DNA of 64,000 bases from assembly GCA_963837805.1 (NCBI GenBank), contig CAWIOU010000014.1:248001-312000 (forward strand), given 5' to 3'. Positions 35,101 through 43,648 of the stretch are shown piece by piece; positions within the stretch are counted from its first letter, which is position 1, and the number at the start of each line of letters is the position of its first letter. This DNA comes from Bog-756 sp963837805 (lineage in GTDB: Bacteria > Actinomycetota > Acidimicrobiia > Acidimicrobiales > RAAP-2). A program made the translations under genes and the position numbers. A model generated the notes under the pieces. It saw only the letters and a list, made by a program, of their open reading frames with translations. It did not search any database and had not been told where the DNA came from.

Positions 35101-35311
35101 ACGACCCGGCGGGCTGGTAGTGCGGCTCTACGACGCCTGGGGACGGCGCGGACCGGTCACGCTCCAGGCGCCCTGGAGGCTCCGTCGGGCCGTCCGCACC
35201 GACCTCCTGGAGCGCGAGCTGAGCGAGCTGCCCGTTGACGACTACACGGTCTCCTTCGACATCTCCCCGTTCGAGATCGTCACCCTGCTGCTCGAGCCGG
35301 CCGACGGCTGA
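32180..35311 (+). CDS. Alpha-mannosidase, glycoside hydrolase family 38
   Basis: 1043 residues from a GTG at 32180 (ATG at 32225 is an alternative). A beta-rich N-terminal domain of about 230 residues (W-D-T-T-W-F-R-I-R-G) precedes the catalytic domain: zinc ligands in G-H-A-H-L-D-T-A-W (about 254-262), and the nucleophile aspartate in W-L-P-D-V-F-G-Y-S-A-A-L-P-Q. H-Q-F-H-D-I-I-P-G-S-G carries another zinc histidine, and the C-terminal beta domains follow. No signal peptide is seen, so it is cytoplasmic. It would release mannose from imported manno-oligosaccharides or recycled glycans. The surface-glycan locus is 13 kb upstream; a functional link is not shown. Confidence 0.93.
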   Translation: MRPEDSIRYGRIVRVMSEFVRPRRRGPSVPVDVSAHHVHGEPIPAAEALAADFGPFPVGSPWGPAWDTTWFRIRGVIPAEWEGREVALGFTIGNAGSTGFGAEALVWRQGRPVQGLSPNHREYLVTPSAAGGEDVELFVEAAANPPSPFGTNPWPLLLPEPDGAPLFTLQRADLHVRDPEFDEFWHNFRVLVELLTELPDDGPHFARLCAGLDRACNLLDLPDISDSWPEAQALLVELLAEKAAPGAHRVTMVGHAHLDTAWLWPLRETIRKCARTFSTVLELMDRYPDYRFVVSQAQHLAWMRDRYPDLWERMKARIAEGRLEPTGSMWVESDCNLPSGESLVRQIFYGKQFHRREFGIETEDVWLPDVFGYSAALPQIMNKSGIRWFLTQKLSWNQYNILPHHSFLWEGIDGSRVFTHFPPADTYNGNVSPRELRFSVDNFKDHDRATRSLYLFGWGDGGGGPTSEMLESAKRLADIDGMPRLTMGSARSFFTEAEAEMTDPPVWAGELYLEYHRGTYTSQAATKLGNRRAEFALRDCELWTALAAVPDDVGDAIDDLWRLLLVHQFHDIIPGSGIHWVYQDTARDHAHILEETGRMTAGALDLLIDAIDTTGLPNPFVAFNSLSHARDELIAVEAPAATTAVVDPSGETRPVQRGADGRILFRASVPPCGYQVYGLVSSDPAPSGARVTATPSSLENDHLRLELDDRGLLSSLYDKTAARQVLAPGARGNRFQLHPDYPNFYDAWDIDRFALDRSVELDDVDSVEVVESGPLRAGIRITRSFGSSILTQVIRLEAGSRSVEFDTDVEWHETNRLLKVAFPVDVRSLRATYEIQYGHVERPTHANTSWDIARFEVCAHKWADLSEPGYGVALLNDSKYGYDIAGNVIRLSLLRAPTWPDPEADRGHHHFVYRLLPHAGDLRQAGVIDAGYDLNVPIRTVATTPHPGPLEPDGSLLSVDAPHVVVEAVKHPDERPGGLVVRLYDAWGRRGPVTLQAPWRLRRAVRTDLLERELSELPVDDYTVSFDISPFEIVTLLLEPADG

Positions 35312-35333
35312 CGGTCCGGCCGGCCCGGCGCCC

Positions 35334-36176
35334 TCACGGGTCGGCGGGCTCGACGAGATCGAGGAGCGAACGCCCGGTGAGCTCGAACATGGTCTCGTCA
35401 TCGGACTGGCGCCACAGGTCGAGCAATCCGATGGAGAGCGGGTCACATCCATACCGCATGGGACCATCGTCATCGAGGATGGCGTCGGCGACGAGTACGG
35501 CGGCCTCGGCGCTCGACGAGACCAGTGGATCGGCATGCTCGTGGCGGAGGACGGCCGCCTGATCGGCCATCGTCCGGTAGCGGCCGAACCTGGTGGCGGC
35601 CTGTTCGCCGGTGCTGAGTTGGAACATATCGGTGTCGATGGGGCCGGGGAGGATCTCGACCACCCGGATGCCCGATGGTGCCAGCTCCACCCGCAGGCTG
35701 TCACCCAGAGCCGACACGGCTGCCTTGGTGGCCCGGTAAGCCGAGTAGAAGGGCACGGAGGCGAGGATCGACGACGACGAGATGTTGCAGATCACCCCGG
35801 GCCGGTTGGCCCGTAGCAGGGGGATGGCGGCCGTGATGATCCCCACCACGCCGAGCACGTTGGTCTCGAAGAGGGCACGCCAGTCGTCCGGGCTGCTGTG
35901 TTCGACGGGAAGGTAGTCCGAGTCGACGCCGGCGTTGTTCACCACCACCCGGAGATCGTCGGGAAGGTGGTAGGTGCCCGGATCGGTGACGTCGAGGCGG
36001 GCCACCGTGATCCGGCCGGTGGTGGCCGAGGGTAGATCCTCCCCGTCGCCCGGATTCCGCATGGTCGCCACCGTGTCGAACCCTCGATTGGCCAATTCGA
36101 TGGCCACCGACCGACCGATCCCCCGGCTGGCCCCGGTGACCAGGGCACTTCCTCTGATCTCCACGGGTGGTTCCAT
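35334..36176 (-). CDS. Short-chain dehydrogenase/reductase
   Basis: 280 residues, classical SDR. The NAD(P) site is T-G-A-S-R-G-I-G (about 14-21), followed by V-V-N-N-A-G-V, the catalytic serine in I-S-S-S-S, and Y-R-A-T-K (Y-x3-K pair). The R after T-G-A-S suggests NADP preference. I-L-P-G-P-I-D-T-D-M-F is the usual family continuation. It converges on the alpha-mannosidase and is divergent from the next SDR. The substrate is unknown. Confidence 0.9.
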   Translation of the reverse strand: MEPPVEIRGSALVTGASRGIGRSVAIELANRGFDTVATMRNPGDGEDLPSATTGRITVARLDVTDPGTYHLPDDLRVVVNNAGVDSDYLPVEHSSPDDWRALFETNVLGVVGIITAAIPLLRANRPGVICNISSSSILASVPFYSAYRATKAAVSALGDSLRVELAPSGIRVVEILPGPIDTDMFQLSTGEQAATRFGRYRTMADQAAVLRHEHADPLVSSSAEAAVLVADAILDDDGPMRYGCDPLSIGLLDLWRQSDDETMFELTGRSLLDLVEPADP

Positions 36177-36331
36177 CCTTCTCTCGAGGGCGGGGACGAT
36201 GTGTGGGCGAACCCGTCACTCCGCAGTCCGGGCCCGATGGTACCCATACTGCCGACGGCCCGGGCCACGGTTCGACGGTGCCGCCGCAACCGGGTGACCT
36301 AGCGTCGTGGCCCTACGACAAGGAGGCCTGG

Positions 36332-37114
36332 ATGGGACTACTGGAGGGTCAGCGCGCCGTGGTGACCGGGGGCGCTTCGGGCATCGGGCGGGCCACGGCG
36401 CAGCGCATGGCCGAGGAGGGCGCCGCCGTGGCGGTGATCGACATCAACGGGGACGCCGCCGACCAGGTCGCCGGGGAGATCGGGGGCCACGCCTTCGCGG
36501 CCGACGTCACCGACGCCGATGCCCTGTCCGCGGCAGTTGATGGTGCAGCTCAGGCGATGGGCGGGCTCACCACCCTGTTCAACAACGCGGGCATCGGCAA
36601 CCAGTCCCCCCTGCACGAGTGGCCCGTCGAGGAATGGAACCGGCTGGTGGCCGTCAACCTGACCGGCGTCTACCTCGGATTCCGCGCCGCCATACCCCAC
36701 ATCCGGGCATCGGGCGGCGGGACGATCGTGTCGACGGCCTCGATCAGCGGCACCCGTCCGGCGGCGGGAGAGGCACCCTACGCGGCCGCCAAGGCCGGCG
36801 TCGCCGCCATCACCGCGTCAGCGGCCCTCGAGTACGGTCCCGACATCCGGGTCAATGCGGTGTCGCCGGGGATGATCCTCACCGCGCTCACCCAGCCGCT
36901 CCTGCAGTTCCTCCCCCACGAACGCGAGCGCTACGAGCGCACCACCCCGGTCGGTCGTATCGGTGAGCCGGGCGACATCGCCGACGTCGTCGTCTTCCTG
37001 TGCTCGGACATGGCCCGGTTCATCACCGGCCAGAACATCGTGGTGGACGGGGGCCTGACCCTGCACGGCTCAGGGGTCGACGGGATCTTCGATCAGATCT
37101 TCGGCCACCGCTGA
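36332..37114 (+). CDS. Short-chain dehydrogenase/reductase
   Basis: 260 residues from the ATG at 36332, which has AAGGAGG 6 bases upstream. Classical SDR: T-G-G-A-S-G-I-G-R-A-T near the N-terminus, acidic D-I-N at the end of strand 2 (NAD preference), N-N-A-G-I-G, S-T-A-S-I-S with the catalytic serine, Y-A-A-A-K, and the C-terminal G-Q-N-I-V-V-D-G-G-L-T. This pattern fits 3-oxoacyl or steroid/alcohol dehydrogenases. It is followed after 72 bp by the PhyH-type dioxygenase on the same strand, so the two may act together. Confidence 0.92.
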   Translation: MGLLEGQRAVVTGGASGIGRATAQRMAEEGAAVAVIDINGDAADQVAGEIGGHAFAADVTDADALSAAVDGAAQAMGGLTTLFNNAGIGNQSPLHEWPVEEWNRLVAVNLTGVYLGFRAAIPHIRASGGGTIVSTASISGTRPAAGEAPYAAAKAGVAAITASAALEYGPDIRVNAVSPGMILTALTQPLLQFLPHERERYERTTPVGRIGEPGDIADVVVFLCSDMARFITGQNIVVDGGLTLHGSGVDGIFDQIFGHR

Positions 37115-37186
37115 CCTTTCCGGTACCCCGGCCCCGGCCTCCCCTCCTCCCGTGCACCTCCAGGGTGCCGAGGCTACGTTGAACCC

Positions 37187-38389
37187 GTGAAGACCGACCG
37201 CTTCGGGCCGATCGATTTCGACCGGTTCCACCGACACGAGTTGCCCATCCTCCTCGAGGCCCGGGGGCCGGTGTTCACCGCCGCCGATTTCCGGCTGGTC
37301 CGGCCCCTCGCCTTCCAGCTCCCCGACGGACGCGCCTACACCTACCTCCCCGCGGGCGGCTCGTTTACCGTCGAGGCCGGGAGCGACCGGGCGGACACCG
37401 TCGTGGAGCTGGAAGACGACGAGTGGTGCGCCTTCGTCTGGGAGCTCCGGACCTGCTTCGCCATGTTCTACGCCGACCGGATCTCCATCCCCCGCGGCAC
37501 CTTCGGGCAGTTGGTCCGGTGGGAGCCTTCGCTGCGGGTGGCCTTCGACGGCCAGGTCGTCTACGACCTCGACGATCCGCCGCCGGTGGTGGACGGGGAG
37601 GGACGGCCCCTCGACCTCACCAAGGCGTTCACGCTCGACGATGATCACGGCGAGATTGCCGACTTCCTCGACCGGGCCGGTTTCGTCCATCTCCGGGGGG
37701 TCATGGACGATGACGAGGTGGCGGTGTTGCGCACCGACGTGGACCAGGCCGTCGACGCCGCCAGTCCGCACGACCGGCGGTCGTGGTGGACGACGGTTGA
37801 CGGGAAGGAGGTGTGCAACCGGGTCAATTATCTGAACGACGGCTCGGAGTACATCGAGGCCCTCGGGAGTGACCGGCGGTTCACCGCCATCGCCGCCCTG
37901 GGCGGCCCCGGGCTCCGCGATGCCCATGACCGCCTCGATGGCAACAGCGTCGTCATCAAGGTGCCCGGAGCCACTGAGGGCCTGGTCGATCTTCCCTGGC
38001 ATCGCGACTGCGGGATGGGGGGGCACCCGGTCAAGTGTCCGATGCTCAACGTGGGGATCCAGCTCGACCCGGCCACTCCCGCCGCCGGCCAGTTGCTGAT
38101 GATCGCCGGCTCGCACCGGGGGACGTCCCGACTCCCGCTCCCGAGGGAGGCCTCCGGCCTCCCGGTGGCCCCGCTGTCGACGGAGCCGGGGGACGTGACC
38201 GTACACTTCGGTCACACGTTGCATGCCGCCCCACCTCCGACCGATCGGTCGGCCAGCGGGCGACGGGCGCTCTACCTGACCTACGTTCCGCCCATCACCT
38301 TCGACATGGTCGGGCCCGGAGAGGGCTACAACGACGTCCTCTTCGCACGGGACGAGGGGCGCGTGCACCACGTCGACCAGCTTCGCTGA
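37187..38389 (+). CDS. PhyH-type Fe(II)/2-oxoglutarate dioxygenase with N-terminal SCP2-like part
   Basis: 400 residues from a GTG. Residues about 150-390 are the dioxygenase: iron ligands H-R-D in L-P-W-H-R-D-C-G and the distal histidine in F-G-H-T-L-H-A-A-P-P-P, and the 2-oxoglutarate arginine in G-R-R-A-L-Y-L-T-Y. Relatives hydroxylate phytanoyl-CoA and other hydrophobic compounds. The first about 130 residues (F-T-V-E-A-G-S-D-R-A-D-T-V-V-E-L, then a helix and G-Q-L-V-R-W) resemble a sterol-carrier (SCP2) fold, an unusual attachment that could present a lipid substrate. That part is inference. Confidence 0.85.
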   Translation: MKTDRFGPIDFDRFHRHELPILLEARGPVFTAADFRLVRPLAFQLPDGRAYTYLPAGGSFTVEAGSDRADTVVELEDDEWCAFVWELRTCFAMFYADRISIPRGTFGQLVRWEPSLRVAFDGQVVYDLDDPPPVVDGEGRPLDLTKAFTLDDDHGEIADFLDRAGFVHLRGVMDDDEVAVLRTDVDQAVDAASPHDRRSWWTTVDGKEVCNRVNYLNDGSEYIEALGSDRRFTAIAALGGPGLRDAHDRLDGNSVVIKVPGATEGLVDLPWHRDCGMGGHPVKCPMLNVGIQLDPATPAAGQLLMIAGSHRGTSRLPLPREASGLPVAPLSTEPGDVTVHFGHTLHAAPPPTDRSASGRRALYLTYVPPITFDMVGPGEGYNDVLFARDEGRVHHVDQLR

Positions 38390-38487
38390 ACCTGACCGAC
38401 GACCGGGTGGCCCAACGATTCGGCCGTGACACCGATGACCCTGACCGGAGCAGCGACGACCGGCCTTCGGATACCATGGCCGCTGAT

Positions 38488-38558
38488 GCGGGCGTAGTTC
38501 AGAGGCAGAACACGAGCTTCCCAAGCTCGGAACGCGGGTTCGATTCCCGTCGCCCGCT
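38488..38558 (+). tRNA. tRNA-Gly, anticodon CCC
   Basis: 71-nt cloverleaf. Acceptor arms GCGGGCG and CGCCCGC pair; the discriminator is T. The D arm holds GTTCAGAGGCAGAAC; the anticodon arm CGAGC-TTCCCAA-GCTCG gives CCC; the T arm GCGGG-TTCGATT-CCCGT is normal. No CCA is encoded. A diverged 3' half with the same anticodon lies at 41227-41275. Confidence 0.95.
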
Positions 38559-38687
38559 CTCAGGACCTGCAGGTCAGACGGCGGTGAGAGCGCGACTGGC
38601 CTTTCCCGTGCCGCAAACGGTGGAACTGGAGGTCCGCCCGGTGGGCTGTCGTCCTGGCCCCGGGAGGATCCGTTACTCCTGCATGAC

Positions 38688-38852
38688 CTAGCGATGCTCG
38701 GGGTGCTTCGAGTGCTCGTAGCAGTAGCGGAGCTCGCATTTCGTACACTTGGTCTGAGCCATCTTGATGCAAGCGGAGTTCGAGCAAAGGCCGCCAGCCG
38801 AACTGAATGATCCCAGAATTTTGGAATCGGCTGCCGACTCGGTAACCGGCAT
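38688..38852 (-). CDS. Small AN1-like zinc-finger protein
   Basis: 54 residues from the ATG at 38852 (GGAGG 9 bases upstream); the longer frame to 39542 is not gene-like. The cysteines and histidines are ordered C-x4-C, C-x2-C, then C-x2-H-x3-H-x2-H (K-C-T-K-C-E-L-R-Y-C-Y-E-H-S-K-H-P-E-H-R at the end). The last part strongly resembles half of an AN1 finger, which is better known in eukaryotic and archaeal proteins. The function is unknown. It sits inside the tRNA-Gly islet, divergent from the secreted protein at 39250. Confidence 0.7.
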   Translation of the reverse strand: MPVTESAADSKILGSFSSAGGLCSNSACIKMAQTKCTKCELRYCYEHSKHPEHR

Positions 38853-39249
38853 GGGTTCAAGCCTCCGCTCGAGGATTCGTATGTCGATGGCCGGTCCTCG
38901 GTGCTTAGGACGCAACCCCGCCCCTCGGTCGGGCCAGTTGAGCAGAACCCCCCTCCTACTGCTGACCCGACGACTCAAGTCTAAGCCCTCGTTCAGGGTA
39001 CCCGAGACGTCGAGCTCTCCCACACCGCTCAGGTCGGTCCCGACCAGCCAGATTGCTGTCTTGGCGCCCCAATTCGGCGAACACCGGGCGGACCAGCTCC
39101 GTCTCGGATGGGCACATAGGTCAATGCGACGGCGCCGGTTGACGACGGCGCGGTCTCGGCGTACTTTGCCCTGTGGATGCGCTAGGGGGGACCGACGGTG
39201 GCGGTCGAGTGTTCCACCGGACTCACTGAACAACCGAAAGAAGGCGACA
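38853..39249. other. 397-bp divergent intergenic region
   Basis: Between the zinc-finger gene and the secreted-protein gene. No convincing short gene is seen. It should hold both promoters; no clear -10/-35 pair can be picked. Sequence is more A/T-rich than neighbouring genes, particularly from 38970 to 39190. Confidence 0.5.
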
Positions 39250-39888
39250 ATGTTTCGCAAGGCTGTCCTTTTCACGGCGGTACTCATAACGATTCTCGGT
39301 GCACTGTTCGTCGGCAGCCAGGAGGCCGCCGTGGCAGCACCCCTGGCAACAGGAACCGCAATCTGTCCTGTCACCAGTGGATCGGGAACAGTCAGTCCGG
39401 GGCTTTCGGCAGCCGGCCACGTCGGCGGGGTCAAGATCAACTTCAAAGCCGTACTCGGCCACCCGGGTTCGACCATATTGTGCGGTGGAACCGTAGTCGC
39501 ACCCGCAGGCGTACACGTCATTGGCGGCACAGCCAATGGCACCGGCTACTACAACCCGCCCACTGCGGCAGCACATGGAAGCTCCTGCGCCAACTTCGAC
39601 GGGCCTGACAAGGTCGGCAACATCAAGGTTACGATCGCCTGGATCACGATCGGGGGCCCGATCGCCAACACGGTGATCACTTACACCAACAATGTTGCTT
39701 CGGTCACCGGTCCGGTGAACGGACACGACACCATCACACTCAAGGCACCTGTTGCTGCGAAGGCCGGATCGTTCGCGGGCGGAGCCCCCCGCACGACCAA
39801 GCTCGTCACCACCCTTCCGGCTCCAGGAACCCATTGCGTTGGAACGACCACTTCCTTCAAGATCACGGGCGGCGGGGTGTCCGTCTAG
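39250..39888 (+). CDS. Secreted protein of unknown function
   Basis: 212 residues from the ATG at 39250, with AGAAGG 6 bases upstream; the longer frame from 38764 crosses unlikely sequence. The N-terminus is a signal peptide (K-A-V-L-F-T-A-V-L-I-T-I-L-G-A-L, cleavage near A-A-V-A-A). The mature part is glycine-, threonine- and valine-rich with beta-strand character and four cysteines (C-P-V, L-C-G, S-C-A, H-C-V), possibly two disulfides. No catalytic motif is seen. It is in the islet between the tRNA-Gly gene and its partial copy. Confidence 0.75.
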   Translation: MFRKAVLFTAVLITILGALFVGSQEAAVAAPLATGTAICPVTSGSGTVSPGLSAAGHVGGVKINFKAVLGHPGSTILCGGTVVAPAGVHVIGGTANGTGYYNPPTAAAHGSSCANFDGPDKVGNIKVTIAWITIGGPIANTVITYTNNVASVTGPVNGHDTITLKAPVAAKAGSFAGGAPRTTKLVTTLPAPGTHCVGTTTSFKITGGGVSV

Positions 39889-40128
39889 AGCATCGGGAAC
39901 CTGGAGAGCAGAACGGATCAATCTTGCTCGAAGGGGATGCCAGGCCGGCTCAGCGGCTGGGTGACGGAACCCAGCTCGACCGGCCGGACAAAGGGAGCCG
40001 TGGCCGTAGCGTAGGTGCCCCGGGCCGGTATTCCTGTTTGGGGACATCGGCACCTGACAGCTGCCATCCGTTCGCATCCCCGCTTTGCGCTCTTCGTCCG
40101 TTGCCGCGGCCGCCAACCCGGCCAGGGC

Positions 40129-41083
40129 TCAGTTCGGCGCAGCCGCGATACCCACAAATCGGCGCGTTGAGCCGTGAGCCGACCATTGACCCCTGGAAGG
40201 GTGCACCGCCAAAGGCGAAGACGCCGCCGTCTGCTCCCACCAACCAATATCCGGATCCGTCCGGGTTTGCTGCCATGCCGGCAATAGGTCGGTTCAATGA
40301 GCGGCCGGCCATCGAGCCGTCGAACGTGGCGTCGCCGAAACTGAAGACGCCGCCGTCTGCTCCCACCAACCAATAACCCTTTCCGTCCGGGGCGGAGGCG
40401 ATCCCCACGATCGGGGCGTTGAGCGACTTGTTGCCCATCGATCCGAAGTAGCCGGCGTCGCCGAAGGCGAAGACGCCGCCATCGCCTCCCACGAGCCAAT
40501 AGCCCTTTCCGTCAGGCGTCGAGGCGATACCAACGATCGGGGCCGCCAGGTGGAGGTTGGTGACTCCGCCGAGAGCGGTCGCGTTCCCGCAGGTGAGCAC
40601 GCCGCCATTCACGCTGGCGAGGAAGAAACCGCGGCCGTCGGGGGTAGCCGTGATGCCGCTCCACCCGACCGTGGCCCCATTCAGGCTGGAGCAGCCCAAC
40701 TGTCCGAGCGCCGACGCGGAACCGAATGCCCGGGGAAGGGACGAGAAATTCGCCACCCAATAGCCCGAACCGGCCTCCGATCCTGCGATACCCACACAAT
40801 TCGAGTTGCTGATGACCTGTCCGGACCCGGCAAGGGACCCAGTCGAGACGTTGATGGTGGGCCCGAACACGAACGGACATTCTCCCGGCGAGCCAGATGC
40901 GGGGGCCCCAGAACCTTCAAACGGTGCGTTGAACGCGAAGACGCCCCCATCGGCTCCTGCGAGCCAGTATCCGGGTACAGGACCGCCACGCGGAGCCACA
41001 CTCGCCGCGGCGACGGACGCGTCGCCCGCCAGGGATGCGGCCACAAGTGCAAATCCCACCGTCAACACCCTGGCAATGGCCAT
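40129..41083 (-). CDS. Secreted GYWLV-repeat protein, frameshifted near its end
   Basis: About 317 residues after repair. The ATG at 41083 has AGGAGGAGG upstream and is followed by a signal peptide (V-L-T-V-G-F-A-L-V-A-A-S-L-A, cleavage near A-A-A-S-V-A). The body has about six repeats of G-Y-W-L-V-G-A-D-G-G-V-F-x-F-G-D-A, separated by L-N-x-P-I-V-G-I-A and P-D-G-x-G, a likely beta-propeller. The last repeat reads L-N-A-P-I-C-G-Y; removing one A from ACAAATC (40155-40157) gives A-P-I-V-G-I-A-A-A-P-N and a TGA at 40129-40131. Without repair the frame runs to 39950. The same repeat occurs in the NlpC/P60 protein at 48626. Confidence 0.82.
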
Positions 41084-41226
41084 CGCACCTCCTCCTGGTC
41101 GCTTGCTACTACACCCGTCGGCGATCGTCCACTGGTCTCGATCGGACGGTGCACTGTCACGATCGCCTTTCCACACGGCCCGGTACGGCTCGGGAGTGGG
41201 GTCACCCCCGCTGATATCCTGCCTGG

Positions 41227-41275
41227 CGAGCCTCCCAGGCTCGGAACGCGGGTCCGGCTCCCGCCGCCCGCTCCA
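41227..41275 (+). pseudogene. 3' half of a tRNA-Gly(CCC), degenerate
   Basis: Matches the anticodon arm, variable loop, T arm and acceptor of the tRNA-Gly at 38513-38558 at 40 of 46 positions. The anticodon arm CGAGC-CTCCCAG-GCTCG keeps CCC. All six differences replace A or T by G or C, and the T loop (TCCGGCT) no longer fits a functional tRNA. Unlike the intact gene, CCA follows the acceptor. The 5' half is absent. It is a likely attachment-site remnant or decayed duplicate. Confidence 0.75.
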
Positions 41276-41313
41276 CGTTCGTATCCCATCACGACGAGGA
41301 CGGAGCAACCGCC

Positions 41314-41862
41314 ATGAGCGACACATCTCAGCGTTATCGCCTGATCGGCGACGGATTCGATGCCAGGGTCGCAGCTGTACCCGCAGACCGTTGGGATGCA
41401 GCCTCCCCGTGCCCGGAGTGGACCGCCCGCGACGTGGTGGGTCATGTCGTCGGCAACCACCGGTGGCTGGCCACGACCGTCCGGGGTGGCGAGCCCCAGC
41501 CGATGGCCGCCAACGAGGACCCGGCTGAAGCATGGCATGACGCCTATGCGGGGATCCTGGCGCTCGCCGAGGACCCGGTGGCCATGGACGAGCTCGTGGA
41601 GGGCCCGGCGGGCAAGATGGCCTTCGAGCAGATGCTGGCCAGATTCGTCTGCATGGACGTGCTCGTCCATACCTGGGACCTTGCCCGCGCGGTGGGCGGA
41701 GACGAGCAACTGGACGAGGGCAGCGTCACCCAGGCCTACCGGACGTTGAAGCCCATGGATGAGCAGATCCGTCAGCCCGGCTTCTTCGGGCCGAAGCTGG
41801 CACCTCCGGCCGGCGCCGACGTCCAGACAGAATTCCTGTACTTCGTCGGCCGTCAGGCCTAA
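41314..41862 (+). CDS. TIGR03086-type mycothiol/maleylpyruvate isomerase family protein
   Basis: 182 residues. The family pattern S-P-C-P-E-W-T-A-R-D-V-V-G-H-V-V-G-N-H-R carries the first metal histidine; M-D-V-L-V-H-T-W-D-L-A-R-A-V-G carries the second. The domain is DinB-like and typical of mycothiol-using actinobacteria. Its start (ATG, GACGGAGC upstream) follows the tRNA remnant by 38 bp, so it may mark the first native gene after the islet. The chemical role is unknown. Confidence 0.85.
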   Translation: MSDTSQRYRLIGDGFDARVAAVPADRWDAASPCPEWTARDVVGHVVGNHRWLATTVRGGEPQPMAANEDPAEAWHDAYAGILALAEDPVAMDELVEGPAGKMAFEQMLARFVCMDVLVHTWDLARAVGGDEQLDEGSVTQAYRTLKPMDEQIRQPGFFGPKLAPPAGADVQTEFLYFVGRQA

Positions 41863-41935
41863 TGGGGATCGACCTGCTCCACGCCGCAACCGGGGGGTGA
41901 TTGATTCGGGCGGTGGGCGGTGCCACACTCCTGGA

Positions 41936-43604
41936 GTGGAGCGGGGGGAACTGAAGACGACCAGGGGCACCGTTTATCGTTGCCGTTCCGTCCTCGTCGC
42001 CGGAACCCTGATCGCCCTGCTGCTCGCCGGTTGCTCATCGTCAAGCACCCCCGGGACCACCTCGCCCAAAGCCGCCGACGCCGCCGTGACCACCTGCCAC
42101 CGGCCGCTTCCGGCCCGGCCGGTGCAAGCCAAACCGGTCCCCGGCGTCCCCAGCGACTGGAACGTCACCTCGTTCGACGGGACCACCATCCGGGCCCACT
42201 GGTTCCCGGTTCATCCCGGCTCGGCCCATAAGTACCCGACCGTGCTCATGGGCCCGGGTTGGTCCCTGGCCGGGGACACGGCCACCACCGGGGACGCCTG
42301 TCCTGGGCTCGATCGGCATCAACACCCTCTGGGCGGCCGGGTACAACGTCCTGACCTGGGATCCCCGCGGCTTCGGCCAGTCCGGGGGTGTAGCCGAGGT
42401 CGACAGCCCGGCCTACGAGGCCCGCGATGTGAGCTCACTCATCGACTGGGTGGCCACCCGCCCCGGGGTCGAACTGGATGCTCCGGGCGACCCCCGCATG
42501 GGTATGGTCGGCGGATCCTACGGCGGGGGGATCCAACTGGTCACGGCGGCGACCGACTGCCGGATCGACGCCATCGTGCCCACCATCGCCTGGCACTCGC
42601 TGGTCACCAGTCTGGGCAAGGCCGACACCTTCAAGTCGGGCTGGTCCAACATCCTGGCCAACCTGTCCGGCTCCGACCACGTCGCCCCCCAGGTCCACGA
42701 AGGGCAGGTCAGCGGCAACCTCACCGGCACGGTCACCGAGGCCGAGCAGCAGTGGTTCGCGGCCCGGGGTCCGGGCGCCCTGGTGGCCCGCATCCACATC
42801 CCGACACTCTTCGTCCAGGGCACCGTCGACACGTTGTTCACCCTCCGGGAAGGAGTGGAGAACTACCAGATCCTCAAGGAAGACCACGTGCCCACGGCCA
42901 TGCTCTGGTTCTGCGGCGGCCACGGCGTGTGCCTGACCCCTCCCGGCAATCAGGAGCTGCCGGTGACGGCCACCATCGACTGGCTGAACCGCTACGTGAA
43001 GCGCGACACCTCGGTCAACACGGGCCCCGGGTTCCGGTTCCTCGACCAGAACGGCACCGGCTACTCGACCAGCGGGTGGCCGGTCGCCCCCGGCGCTCCG
43101 GTGACCGCCCATGGACAGGGGACCCTGGCCCTGGTGCCCGGCGGTGGATCCGGACCGGCCGACACCTCGGGCAGCTCACAGCAGCTGGCCAGCCTGGTCG
43201 GACCGATCACGCCGGCCAAGGCGGCCAACGCAGTGAACGTCGGCATCTCCTTCGGCAGCCGGTCGGCCGTGGTGGTGGGCGCCCCCCAGCTGCAGCTGAC
43301 CTACCGGGGCACGACGCCCCCGGGGCCCCGGCCGGAACGGGTCTTCGCCCAGTTGATCGACGAGTCGACCGGCCTCGTCCTCGGGAACCAGATCACCCCG
43401 GTCGACGTCACCCTCGACGGCCACTCCCACAGCACCTCGGTCCCGCTGGAGATGGTGGCGTTCACCGGCAAACCCGGTGACCACATCGAGCTCCAGCTGG
43501 TCGCCACCACCGTCGCCTACGGGAGCCCGCGGCTCGGCGGGAGCGTGCAGTTCACCCACATCCACATCGCCCTCCCGGTGGCGTCGGGGATCACTCCGAA
43601 GTAG
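41936..43604 (+). CDS. Lipoprotein CocE/X-Pro dipeptidyl-peptidase (S15)-like hydrolase, frameshifted
   Basis: About 555 residues after repair. The GTG start at 41936 leads to a signal peptide ending in the lipobox L-L-A-G-C. The alpha/beta-hydrolase has D-P-R-G-F-G-Q-S-G-G, the nucleophile elbow G-G-S-Y-G-G-G, a later aspartate in Q-G-T-V-D-T-L-F, the histidine in G-G-H-G-V, and a C-terminal jelly-roll domain (about 390-555) as in S15 enzymes. The frame breaks after G-D-A at 42298; dropping T42299 restores V-L-G-S-I-G-I-N-T-L-W-A-A-G-Y. Probable peptidase or esterase on the outer face of the membrane. Confidence 0.82.
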
Positions 43605-43648
43605 GACTCGCCGCCGTCACCGAGCCGTCTGGAACCGGCCGGCCGGGG

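Noticed and set aside
37070..38860. Minus-strand open frame spanning the tRNA and containing G-N-R-T-R-V-P-S-L-G
   Set aside because: That peptide is the usual artefact of translating a tRNA-Gly gene in reverse; the rest is antisense to the dioxygenase.
38853..39249. Possible extra small gene or CRISPR-like repeats in the gap
   Set aside because: No ribosome site with a sensible frame and no regularly spaced repeats.
40129..41083. Programmed +1 frameshifting in this and the other +1 cases
   Set aside because: No shared slippery heptamer or in-frame stop at the shift points, and the affected families are not known to use recoding.
41062..41970. 302-residue minus-strand open frame
   Set aside because: Antisense to the mycothiol-family gene and the tRNA remnant; no domain pattern.
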